A DNA stretch of 64,000 nt. It comes from Silurus meridionalis (taxonomy: Eukaryota; Chordata; Actinopteri; Siluriformes; Siluridae). Below the pieces are notes generated by a model. That model had not been told where the DNA came from. It made no database searches and was given only the letters and a program-made list of their open reading frames with translations. Numbering within the stretch: position 1 is the first letter of the stretch; each line of letters starts with the position of its first letter. Below are positions 1 through 10,272 of the stretch, piece after piece. Made by a program: the position numbers and the translations under genes. The stretch is taken from contig NC_060886.1 in NCBI RefSeq assembly GCF_014805685.1, positions 15,440,608 through 15,504,607 of the forward strand, in the 5' to 3' direction.

Positions 1-190
1 ACAGACATTGTCTCAGAATTTAAGAGTTAAGGTAAATGGTGTGTATTTATCCCTGATGAGCAGCCATGGCGACTGTGGCAAGGAAAAACTCCCTTAGATG
101 TTATGAGGAAGAAACCTTGAGAGGAACCAGACTCAAAAGGGGAACCCATCCTTATTTGAGTGATATCAAGAGTCTAGTTCTAGTCTTTAA
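1..190 (+). repeat. dispersed fish repeat fragment
   Basis: This stretch runs from a 'cattgtctcagaatttaaga' segment through 'gtgtatttatccctgat' into a 'ggcaaggaaaaactccct' segment. A second, more diverged copy of its first part lies at 52783-52872 on the same strand, so it is repeated within this window. I recognise the wording from repeats scattered through ostariophysan fish genomes but cannot name the family. The 111-codon frame that runs through it (66-401) shows no protein signature, and I treat it as chance. Confidence 0.6.
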
Positions 191-402
191 ACAATACAGA
201 AGACTGGAGAAAGACAGGGTTAGGTTCTGTGCCTGGGGATATCAGGATAGAGTAAAGGTGTGCATCACTGACATGATCTCTGTGTGTGCTTCTGTTCATC
301 TTCAGCACAGAGAAAGAGTTGCTCACACAGATGTGTACGTGCAGAGCTTTCGAGCATCCTGTAGGCTGAGATGTGTCATAATTTCAGGGATGAAGCTGTG
401 AA

Positions 403-1310
403 ACTGTGCAGCGCCCACAGAGTCAGATATTACCAATTATAATAGAAATATGATAGAAGCTCGGGTATAATGAATGTAATGTAATGGAATTGAGTTTGAC
501 ACGTCTGGTGTTCTTCATCCACCACTGGCATTTAGTTGATATAAAACTGCAGAGATGGGAAATAAAGTACAAATACTTCTTTACTGTACTTAAGTCGATT
601 TTTCTGGTATTAATACTTTACTTCACTATTTACTTTTCGGACAACTTTTTTACTTTCACTCATTAAATCTAAATTAGTTTGAATCTATTTTGTGGAATTA
701 TAAATATATTTTCTTCTCATTGCGCGCTGTTTTGAGGCCACTGGTGTATCATTTCCACATCACACCACAGATGTAGTCTAATTTACCAAGATAACAACAA
801 CAAGGCCAGAAGTACGAATAACGTGGATGAGACAGAGGGAGTCAGTGATGTAAACAAAGACATTCCTGATCACCTGATCATCATCATCATGTTTTCTCTG
901 CTTGTGATGTATATGGTAGATGTTTAGCCTGGATACATTCATTAGATAACAACCTTTGAAATTGTTTTGCATTAATATATTAATATGAAGTGAGGGTCAG
1001 TTACCAGCGTGACACTAAAACAGGTAGTGGTATTGACCACCTTTTACATGTCAGAGCCCAAACCTCTTTACTTTAGTAAAGGATGTGTGTACTTGTGTCC
1101 TTTCTGTATAACACTCAGAAGGAGTGTCTTAGCAGATGACATTGTGTTTCCTATTTATATTAAACGAACTGTCAACACCACCTAACACTTTTCCCTCCCC
1201 ATGTGTCCCACGTGACGCTTTTACTTAGTACTTGACTACACAGTGCAGTAGTATGTGGTTTATATGTAACCCGTATTTGAACCCTAAACCAATCGTGGTG
1301 TTTATTGCAG
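403..1310. other. AT-rich spacer, nothing recognised
   Basis: Mostly low-GC sequence with no exon-like open frame, no RNA gene and no clear repeat. Its right end closes with 'tttattgcag', a good splice acceptor that leads into the GC-rich open segment starting at 1311. Confidence 0.5.
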
Positions 1311-1462
1311 TGCCTACACGGGACTGTTACGGCCGCATAGCGGGTCAGCAGCCTGAAAGCCCGGACGAGTGGAGCACCATGAGCACGGCCAGTCCTTTCG
1401 CACCGAGAGCCAGCGACTCTAGCGATTCCGAGGGTAGTGAGACACCTGCCGGAAAGCGGTGA
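1311..1462 (+). CDS. possible last coding exon of an unidentified upstream gene
   Basis: A sharply GC- and CpG-rich block follows a good acceptor (tttattgcag, ending at 1310). It stays open for about 50 codons and then stops with TGA at 1460-1462. The reading frame needs one base from an upstream exon, which would lie left of the window. The predicted tail is rich in Ser, Asp, Glu and Pro, with a DSSDSEGSE acidic patch like a disordered C-terminus. I do not recognise the protein. The alternative is that it is simply part of the CpG-rich promoter zone of upf3a, which starts about 330 bases downstream; the clean acceptor and protein-like composition argue mildly for an exon. Confidence 0.33.
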
Positions 1463-1699
1463 AACCGTCGCGTTCCAGTGAATCTAATTAACGACACTTT
1501 GGCAGTGTTGTCTGGGAAACGCTTTCAGACACTAATCTACTTTATTTTCGTTAGATTTAACTTTAGACTGTATCGGTGCATTGTATTTAACATTTTTAAC
1601 CCACATTCTGATACATACATTATTATATATATTATATATAAAGGAAACAGGATCTACGAAGCGGAAAAAAAACAAAGCAGAGAAATATGATAGTTCCAC

Positions 1700-1787
1700 A
1701 GCTCGACTCTCCAAATCTCGCGTTGTTTGGATGCTGAAGTCTCGCGAGCAGCTGCGAATTCCGAAAGCGAAGAGGAGAAATGGAGAG
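1700..1787 (+). promoter_or_regulatory. upf3a promoter/5'UTR with TCTCGCGAG element
   Basis: There is no TATA box. A TCTCGCGAG sequence at 1740-1748 sits about 40 bases before the start codon, and a related ATCTCGCG occurs near 1715. TCTCGCGAGA is a known positioned element of CpG-type housekeeping promoters. Its use as the core promoter here is inferred from position. Confidence 0.4.
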
Positions 1788-2321
1788 ATGAGGGCTGAAA
1801 AGGAACCGACAACGGGAAACAGAGAGAGAGGCGTCGTTGAGATACAGTTGAGAGACGCTCCGAGAGAGCAGGAGAACGCCACGGCAAATTCGAAGCACAA
1901 AGAGGAGAAAAAGGAAATCTTTACCAAGGTAGGTCATCACTCGGCGCTCGTGTGACGGTGCGTTTAACTCGGCGCCGTCCAGCTCGTGATGAAGGATTCA
2001 GCACCACAGACAGCGCACCAGGAGCGCCGCAGGAAACGAGGTCTTCAAACCACACCAACCATCCAGAGTAAAGATCTTTAAGATGATGCATTTAGTACAG
2101 TGCGTAAAACACATCTAAAACATAATGTGCATTGTTTAAATTGGCAAAAAAAAAAAATTATAAAAAAAAATAATTTTGCCAATAAAAAAAAAATAAAACA
2201 AACAAAAAAAATTATATTTATTCACACATTTAAATGTCTGTGCTGTGCTCATAAGGGAGCACAGGCATTTTCGTAAAAAAAAAAAAAGAGCAATACAAGT
2301 AGATTACTGTATAGTATATTA

Positions 2322-2392
<71 letters not shown>

Positions 2393-3181
2393 AGAGTTAT
2401 ATGAGTTATGTGTGCAGCAGTGTGTGCGTGGAGTAAAAGTGCAGGAAGCTAGGGTCAAAGTGCAGGGTCAGCCGTGATTCAGTACTGTAAAAATTCAGTA
2501 CTGTAGGTGTTATTACAATACTTGGCATTGATTTGTGAAAATAACACACAGCTCCATTTTCTAGGTCGTGATTCGACGTCTTCCACCCAGCCTGTCAAAA
2601 GACCAGCTTGAGGAGCATCTCAGTCCACTGCCTTCTTATGACTACTTTGAGTTCTTTCCTGCTGATCAAAGGTATTTACATTTTGATAAACATATAATGT
2701 AGAAGACTCTGATAAATGTATTCTTAATGGAATATATCTTTAACAAACCTGTTGGGGTTTCATTCTGCAGCCTGTATCCACATCTTTTCTCCAGAGCATA
2801 CATCAACTTTAAAAACCCAGAAGATATTGTTCTTTTCAGAGATCGTTTTGATGGTTATGTTTTTATTGATAATAAAGGTAAGGTTTTTATGTTCATATAT
2901 TGTATAAAAGGAGACACTTGCATACAAAGTTATTTGGAAAGCAAGGATGCCTACTTTCACACCCATTTTTTTTTATTGGTTTTCTTAGTCTGTGACCTAA
3001 TGAATCAGAATCAGAGTTATTTCTTTGTCTGCCTCTTATTTAGGTCAAGAATATCCAGCAATTGTAGAATTTGCACCTTTTCAGAAAGTTTCCAAGAAGA
3101 AGCTTAAGAAGAAAGATGCCAAAGCAGGAAGCATTGAAGAAGGTATTTGTAATGGTTGAAAAATACATACTTTTTGTTATG

Positions 3182-3239
<58 letters not shown>

Positions 3240-5728
3240 TTAATACTCCAAATGTTTGTTTTTCCTGTTAGATCCAGAATACAAACGATTTCTGGAAAAT
3301 TACTCTTGTGATGAAGAGAAGTCAATGGCCAATCCAGAAACACTATTGGGTGAAATTGAAGCTAAAACAAGAGAGCTCATAGGTAAATATGTACAGTACT
3401 GTGTCACCATGCCAAGCGAAAGTGATTGTGGTTTCATTTGTACATTTTATATAGGTTAGAGTGCAAGACTGATTCAGTTACTACTGAAACTATAACTTCT
3501 TTTTTTTGCAAAATGATGATGATTCATTTCCCCATTTCACTTAATTTCAGCTAAACGGACAACACCACTTCTGGAATACATTAAGAACAAGAAGTTGGAG
3601 AAGCAGGTTGGGATACTGAATTGATCTTTAATTTGTTCTTTAAAGTAGTGAAAGGAAAGTTTTTCTATGTATTAATACTGTAAGGACATATGTTTATGCT
3701 TTTTTATTATTATTTTTTGTTTAATACAGAGAATTCGGGAGGAAAAAAGAGAGGAGAGGAGACGCAGAGAACTGGAGAAGAAAAGGCAAAGGGAAGAAGA
3801 GAAAAGGAAACGAAGGGAAGAGGAACGGCGTAAACGTAAAGAGGCAGAGAAGCAAAAGAAACTTTCAGAAAAGGAAATCAAAATCAAGGTCTAACCACTT
3901 CCTCTTTCAGAATCTTCTTCTAGATGTTTGTTCTTTGCCAGTGTGTCCATTTTGTAAGCAAGGTACACTAAAAGTTTTCGCATTGTAGTTGTAATAATAA
4001 TTTCAATGTTTCTGTAGCTTTTGAAGAAATGTGACAGGGATGATGAGGTGGAATCAGATAGACTGAAAGAAAAAGGAGACAGTGGAGAGACAACAGAGAG
4101 GAATAAGTGGGAGAAATCAACAGGCCACACTAAGGCAAAAGAACTTAAAGACAAGTACAGAATCTTTTCATGCTTTATATTTAAATAGACATGTAAATGT
4201 GATTCCCGTAGAAATTTTAACTACACAATCCTAAGAACTGGAGTGTTGTTTGTTCTTTTATTCTCTCTACTATACAGTAGAGTTCAGGAGAGTGATAAGG
4301 AGCAACGTGAAGGACATGGACGCCGACAGAGAGATAAAGACCAGAGAGGCAGAGAAGAGGAGCGCAAGCGGCAGCGGCATCACTACGAGTTTGACAAGTT
4401 CATGCGACGCAAGGAGGAGACAAAATGGGGCAAAGGCTACTGTCATGACCGGGCAAAGAAAGATGGCCATCACCATGGCTACTCCTACTGCTCTGAAATA
4501 GGGGACAAGTCAAGCAAGGAGGACAGGGATGAGATGGGGAGCAGGAAGGAGCGTATTCGTAATAAGGTGAGCAAAAGTTGATAGAACATCAGTGACACCA
4601 CCACAGTCTATATATTACAATCAACAGGCTCTAGTGCTATCAATGCATAACTAATCTACTCAGCGTTCAGCAAAAAATGTACAAAACATCATTTGGTGGT
4701 TTGTTAAGAACATCACATACATTATTTAAAAAAGAGCACAAGCACGTGTCATGGCATTATGAGCATAAACCAAATATACTCATCAGTCTGTTTGCCCAAT
4801 ACTCAGCTATGTACTACATCAATGTTACAGTCATTAGTGCAGGTTTTTCTTTAAACTTTTCATCAGTCATTGTCTTGAAGTTTCATTGTGTCAGTGGGTT
4901 TGCAATACAAATCCTCCTCCCTCCTAGGGTTTGTATCGCAGCCCAGGCTTGTGTTGTGAATGCTGATGTGCTGTCGAGGCAGTTAGCTGTGAATTTAGCT
5001 GTTGGCAATTTTGGGCTGATGATTGATGGAAGGCAACATGTCTCTCAGTCTGTATTAGTGCATCAGGAGAAAAGGACCTCCCAGTCTGAGGGGCCAGACC
5101 AGATAGGAGGGGCTCTGCCAGCCAAGGTACAGCTAGCCTTTGAGCCTTTCTACCCAAGGGGAGGGGATACCACACTGATGTACGCTGGGAGGCCCAACAC
5201 TTTATCATGCTAGGCCTCGTTGTTGACAGCAAATACTACAACATGTTAGTAATAGTTTTTGACAACTGCCAATTGTCATTCCAATTTTAAACTATGCACA
5301 AGACCAACACTGTCCATTTTTGTATTAACATACATTTGGTTTATATAATAATATATTCCAGAACATTATAGTGCTTTTGCTGTCAAAAACATATCGTGTG
5401 CTTTTCTAAAGTGTAAATACATTGGTAGGACATTGGTCAGAGCCAGAGAGTATTTCTATTCTGGTAAATTAGGGCTTTGGGAAGGTCTTACTGCAGTTGC
5501 AGAGAAATAAAATGTGAGTCCCTTGCTTTTGTCTTCTGTGTCTTAATATTATCTCGGGAACAGGACCGACCTGCCATGCAGCTGTACCAGCCAGGAGCAC
5601 GTAACCGTAAGCGGATGGGGTCTGGGAACAAAGGCTTTGACTTCAACCGGCTCTCTCCGGAGCCAAGCACTGAACCCTGCTATGAGCTGACCATTGGAAC
5701 AGGCTCTGAAAAAAGTGGGGATGAGTGA
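1788..5728 (+). CDS. upf3a: UPF3A, nonsense-mediated mRNA decay regulator (10 coding exons)
   Basis: Coding exons: 1788-1928, 2565-2671, 2771-2877, 3044-3142, 3272-3382, 3551-3606, 3730-3888, 4018-4154, 4278-4566, 5564-5728. All have GT-AG borders and phases close to give 456 aa, near human UPF3A/B length. UPF3 proteins bridge the exon-junction complex on spliced mRNA to UPF2 in nonsense-mediated decay. The N-terminus (MRAEKE) parallels human UPF3A. Residues about 48-208 are the UPF3 RRM-like domain (VVIRRLPPSL, DPEYKRFLE, ETLLGEIEAKTRELI). A long Arg/Glu/Lys helix follows. The last exon begins with the exon-junction-complex-binding motif DRPAMQLYQPGAR. LLEYIKNKKLEKQ and KKDAKAGSIEE match UPF3A better than UPF3B, so I call the A paralogue; that it is a UPF3 is near certain. 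An in-frame ATG further up (1731) is also possible, but 1788 matches the family. Confidence 0.93.
2325..2390. repeat. compound (CA)n(GA)n microsatellite
   Basis: About 15 CA units followed by about 16 AG units, inside upf3a intron 1. A short A-rich stretch lies just upstream (2140-2290). Confidence 0.95.
3183..3241. repeat. (ATT)n microsatellite in short upf3a intron 4
   Basis: About 18 ATT units fill nearly half of a 129-base intron (3143-3271) and end about 30 bases before the acceptor of exon 5. Confidence 0.95.
4886..5222. other. GC-rich open segment in the last upf3a intron, origin unknown
   Basis: Inside the 997-base intron 9, a block of higher GC content stays open on both strands: the + frame runs 4677-5213 and the - frame 5232-4924. 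It has no recognisable domain. It looks like a captured fragment of a retroelement or other coding sequence, but I cannot assign it. It is not joined to upf3a by any evident splice sites. Confidence 0.3.
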
Positions 5729-6161
5729 TAGAAAACACTTGTTTCATTTCAAAAGATTTGTTTGGACAGAGAATAAATCCTCTGATCACATTCTCAATGT
5801 TTTTCATCCGTATTCCCATGCACCGTGTCAGCGGTATATTCAAAGTCATAGATTATGTTAATGTTAATAGATTTTACTGTAGGTTTGGTTTTTCATGTCA
5901 AAGAACACTGCCTCACCGGATTTACATTTTTCTACATTTTTCACAACATATGCACTTATCACATGTTGATTTTTTATTTTATTTTTTACCTCCACTTGCC
6001 TCATCATTTACAGAGGACAGATTTATATGTGTAGTATAGTACAGATAGTATACAGATTTTACTGTAAAAACCATAAGCAGATGTTGTGAAATGCATATTT
6101 TTTAATATATGAAATATATGTTTCTGTTGTGCAACTGCAGAATAGGTTCATAAGAGAAACT

Positions 6162-6167
6162 AATAAA
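6162..6167 (+). terminator. upf3a poly(A) signal AATAAA
   Basis: AATAAA about 430 bases after the stop codon of upf3a, in an AT-rich 3'UTR with no other gene before the Tc1 element. It is the likely 3' end signal. Confidence 0.55.
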
Positions 6168-6915
6168 ATGTATGTGTGAATATGCAGATTATTTATTTTA
6201 TCTTGGATGTAAAAATATCTACTCTATTTAATAATTCAGCATGTGCATCCTTATTTTAGGTTAGAATGCTAAAATATTAATGCCTGATCTTTTACACATT
6301 AAACTGACATTTGAGCAACTACTCTTGTAGCACACCAACAGTACACTGAGCCTAGTTTATTATGTTGATTGTAACAAATAGGTAGGAGCCAAGAAGTACA
6401 CATTTTGGCTTTCATCAAATGCTAACAATGTCATGTGTCTAACATGAATATTACTTAAGTCTGTGTCAAATGTCAACAGAGCATTAATCATACAGTTTAT
6501 ATGGTTGTATAATTCATTGGAATTGTGATTTACATGCCTATGTGACCCTCTGTTGTTTTTTTTTTTTTTTTTGGTAAGGATTACCAGGTTCTTTTGCTCT
6601 CCTTCAAAAGACAAACAAAGTATTTTAGTATTATTATGATAAAAATGACATAATAATGCAATTTAATAGATTTAATAATATTTTTTGTAAAATATAATGA
6701 AATTTCAGATTGTAGAGAGAACATTGAATCTATTTGTTAAAAAAATACTTTAATGACCTGAACACTAAAATATCAAAACCAGGACAGAAATTTCATACAC
6801 CAAATACCAAAAATTTCAGTGACTATTTTACAAGCCATTCATGAAAACAGTTGACATAAAAATAATTACTTAGCAAATGAAAATATTTTCAATATAGTGG
6901 AAATAACTATAGTTA

Positions 6916-8523
6916 CAGTGCCCTCCACAATTATTGGCACCCCTGTTTAAGATGTGGTCGTGGACTTCTCAAAATTCTCCTTTTTTTTAAAACAACATAG
7001 AACCCAAATGCAAAAAAAGAGAAAAATCCAACCTTTCATTTAAGTACATAACTTTGGTGGTAAAAAAAATCATACATTTAGAAAAAAAAAGAAACTTGAA
7101 ATCATGTGTCCCACAATTATTGGCACCCCTAACAATTCCTCTGAAAAATTTAATTGTTTTTTTTTTTAATATATATTTTTCTGTAGTTGCTAAGGTTGGT
7201 CAGGGTATCTAGGGACTTTTAATTAGTAATTTATGATTTCCTGTTTCCCTGGGGTATACATATGACGTGACACAGAGGCCTAATTCTCTTACCCATTTGT
7301 CAACATGGCAAAGACAAGAGAACACACCATTCAGGTAAGGCAGATGTGTGTCGACCTTCATAAGTCAGGCAATGGCTACAAGAAAATAGCCACTCGCCTT
7401 AACTTGCCGGTATCTACAGTCAGAGGAATCATTAAGAAGTTTAAAACAACTGGAACAGTGACAAACAAGGCTGGAAGAGGTCCCAAGTTTATCTTGCCAC
7501 AACGCACAGTGAGGAGGATGGTAAGAGAAGTAAAAAAATTTCCCAAGCTCACCGTCACAGAATTGCATCAAAGAGTGGCATCTTGGGGTCACAGAGTCTC
7601 CAAAACAACCATCAGATGCTCTCTACATGCCAACAAGCTGTTTGGGAGGCATGCAAGGAAAAAGCCTTTTCTCACTAACACTCACAAACGTAAACGCCTG
7701 GAGTTTGCTAAGCGGTACTGGGACTTCAACTGGGATCGTGTGCTTTGGTCAGATGAGACTAAGATTGAGCTTTTTGGCAACAAACACTCTAAGTGGGTCT
7801 GGCGTAAAACAAAAGATGAGTATGCCGAAAAGCACCTCATGCCCACCGTGAAGTATGGTGGAGGATCTGTGATGCTGTGGGCCTGTTTCTCCAAAGGCCC
7901 TGGGAACCTTGTTAGGGTGCATGGCATTATGAACGCTTTGAAGTACCAGGATATTTTAAATAAAAACCTGATGGCCTCTGCCAGAAAGCTGAAGATGGGT
8001 CGTCATTGGGTCTTTCAGCAGGATAATGATCCAAAACATGTGGCAAAATCTACACAAAAGTGGTTCAGCAGTCACAAACTCAAGGTCCTCCCATGGCCAT
8101 CTCAGTCCCCAGACCTCAACCCAATCGAAAACCTGTGGGGCGAGCTAAAGAGACGAGTGCATAAGAGAGGACCCAGGACACTGGATGATCTAGAAAGATT
8201 GTGCAAAGAAGAATGTTCAAAAATCCCTCTCTCTGTGTTCTCCAATCTTGTGAAATGTTAAAAAAAGGAGATTAAGTGCTGTCTTGTTGGCAAAAGGAGG
8301 TTGTACAAAGTATTAACATTAGGGGTGCCAATAATTGTGGCACACATGATTTTTTTTTCTAAATGTGTGATTTTTTTACCACCAAAGTAATGTACTTAAA
8401 TAAAAGGTTGGATTTTTCTCTTTTTTGCATTTGGGTTCTATGTTGTTTAAAAAAAAAAGGAGAATTTTTTGAAGTCCACGACCACATCTTAAACAGGGGT
8501 GCCAATAATTGTGGAGGGCACTG
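6916..8523 (+). mobile_element. near-complete Tc1-type transposon with IR/DR termini
   Basis: A 1608-base element flanked by TA (6914-6915 and 8524-8525), the Tc1/mariner target duplication. Both ends start CAGTGCCCTCCACAATTATT in inverted orientation. Terminal inverted repeats are about 200 bases, and each contains an inner copy of the transposase-binding repeat (7111-7131 and 8321-8340), the IR/DR layout of fish Tc1 elements such as Sleeping Beauty. Over the first ~70 bases the two ends differ at only about two positions, so the copy is young. It lies between upf3a and p2ry8, outside any gene. Confidence 0.95.
7305..8261 (+). CDS. Tc1 transposase, C-terminal tail lost by a frameshift
   Basis: A 318-residue open frame covering nearly the whole ~340-residue Tc1 transposase. 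The N-terminal paired-like DNA-binding region holds a helix-turn-helix (GYKKIATRLNLPVSTVRGII) and is followed by a GRGPK segment. The catalytic triad is intact: Asp in LWSDETKIELFG, Asp in QQDNDPKH and Glu in NPIENLW, with 34 residues between the last two (DD34E). The stop at 8259-8261 comes early. The usual family ending (AVLLAKGGCTKY) is present immediately downstream but in another frame, reaching TAA at 8314-8316, so an indel in the A-run near 8260-8267 removed the last ~18 residues. Whether the enzyme still works cannot be read from sequence. Confidence 0.93.
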   Translation: MAKTREHTIQVRQMCVDLHKSGNGYKKIATRLNLPVSTVRGIIKKFKTTGTVTNKAGRGPKFILPQRTVRRMVREVKKFPKLTVTELHQRVASWGHRVSKTTIRCSLHANKLFGRHARKKPFLTNTHKRKRLEFAKRYWDFNWDRVLWSDETKIELFGNKHSKWVWRKTKDEYAEKHLMPTVKYGGGSVMLWACFSKGPGNLVRVHGIMNALKYQDILNKNLMASARKLKMGRHWVFQQDNDPKHVAKSTQKWFSSHKLKVLPWPSQSPDLNPIENLWGELKRRVHKRGPRTLDDLERLCKEECSKIPLSVFSNLVKC

Positions 8524-8525
8524 TA

Positions 8526-8597
8526 TATAACTATAACAACTTCCTATTATAATATTACAAAAAAACAATTGTAAAATTATTAAACCATTGTTATTAC

Positions 8598-8638
<41 letters not shown>

Positions 8639-10164
8639 ACTAATTTCAAGCTTTACATTTCCCGAATCATTTGGCAGATAATATTGCTACTTTCTACAAA
8701 TCTGTGCTTAGACTATTTTAAGACGGAAATCAGTACAGAAAAATACAGTATTCTTATATTCGGTTTATTGTAAACTTCTAATAGTAAATACTAAAAAAAG
8801 CAGACTATTTTATATTTAGTGAATATATCTTAAACAGTGTGTTATTTTTTGCAGTATGTAAACCCATGGTGAGCACTTAAAATATTATCCCAATACAGTA
8901 AATTTTTTACAGTGACATTTTCCAAGCTGGCACAGCAGGCTGATGAGGTTAAAGTTTGAAAGGAATACAACAGAACACTGCCTGGCTTTTGGACTTGATT
9001 TAACTTTTGATTGAATGTTTTAATGATAATGATTTAATGATGTATGTTCCGTGTCAGTTGTTGAAGTAAAAAAAAAAACGTTTGCTTATTCTAGACCTAG
9101 AAGTTTTAAGAATAAAAACTTTTTAACAATGACAATAGATTATACTAATGGCAATCTATCTTATCAAAAGAACCATTTCTACTTCAGTATTCAGTCACCC
9201 ATGGCCTTCCTTTTCTCTTATCTGCATTTCATCTCACCATCTGATGGTGCACAATATGTGAGAGTTTAATAATGTTGGGTGGTGCAAGTTACATCCTGTC
9301 TACATTTGAGCCTAGTCATATGCATCTACCAGGTTTGACTCAATTTCCAACTGCAGACAGTTGTAACCAGACATGAATGAAAAACGTTAACTGATTTACT
9401 AAACCACTCACTTAACAGGATGAAACTGAGTTTGGTTGAGGCCTCTTCACTGATGGGATTAACTCATGTTACTTTGCAAAAAACCACAATTAAATGACTA
9501 TTCTATTAATACTTCTAACTTCTATTTGAGCATTGCTTAAAGTTTAGTACCACAATACCGCAGTTAACACAGGAAATAATCGATAACCTAGGAATAATAG
9601 AAGGTTGTATTGTTGTATAAAATCTCATGATATGCATAAACAAGTCATATTTCTCTTCTGCTTCACATAAATATTTCAGCTTTGTTAAAGCAAGAAAATT
9701 TGATCTGGCTTGTTCTGAGGCTGACAAAAGATACTTCACTACTGTGTGTTATAAAGAGGTGCTTTACACAATACAGTAACGTAAAACCAAGCAGCAATCT
9801 TTAACTGGTTAAATATCTATAATATATAAAGAGGTACAATCATTTTGAACAAATAAGCCTGACCGTGTGTCTGCATTTCCTTTGAAGCTGGTTCACCTAT
9901 CACACACTGCTTTGCCCACAGAAAGTTGAACATCGAGAATTATGCGTGAGTTGGTACTTTCAGGGTTATGTATGCCACATAACACTTTTTTGTATCGGTT
10001 TGAATCTCCATTTTTGCATGTACAGCATAAACTTAGGACCTGTTTATACATAGGTTTGACAGATACATAGCAATCTAGTCAACATGAATGTGATATTTTC
10101 AACAAACAGTGTAAATTTTAAAGATTACAAGCTTTTTACCTCTGAATGTATAGCAGTATATTGT
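8526..10164. other. intergenic AT-rich stretch
   Basis: Contains an (ATT)n tract at 8600-8636 and otherwise low-complexity AT-rich DNA. I find no exon, RNA gene or named repeat. Short open frames here (for example 9051-9269) show no protein signature. Confidence 0.5.
8600..8636. repeat. (ATT)n microsatellite
   Basis: About 12 ATT units just beyond the right end of the Tc1 element. Confidence 0.9.
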
Positions 10165-10169
10165 TAATG

Positions 10170-10272
10170 CTTGTTAAGAGCCCAAAAGCACCAGCTTGGC
10201 AGTGCTAGGACTTGAACTAATGACCTTTCAAAGAAGGTCAACATACAAACCACTGACCTACCACTTCCCTGA
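10170..10272 (-). repeat. tRNA-derived SINE head, minus strand
   Basis: Read on the minus strand it gives a tRNA-like pol III promoter: a 'tggtaggtcagtggttt' A-box region and a 'gttcaagtcctagcactgcc' B-box region, followed by 'gggctctt'. This matches the head of common fish tRNA-derived SINEs. The cloverleaf is too degraded for a real tRNA gene. Confidence 0.55.

Noticed and set aside
66..401. 111-codon open frame near the start
   Set aside because: It overlaps a dispersed repeat that recurs at 52783 and shows no protein-like motif.
1581..1787. In-frame extension upstream of the chosen upf3a start
   Set aside because: The family begins with MR(S/A)EKE, matching the ATG at 1788; the upstream part is AT-rich and not protein-like.
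3071..3343. Open frames through poly-Tyr or poly-Ile
   Set aside because: They are the (ATT)n repeat in upf3a intron 4 read through.
10170..10272. tRNA gene on the minus strand
   Set aside because: A- and B-box-like sequence is present but the cloverleaf does not close, and a SINE-type continuation follows.
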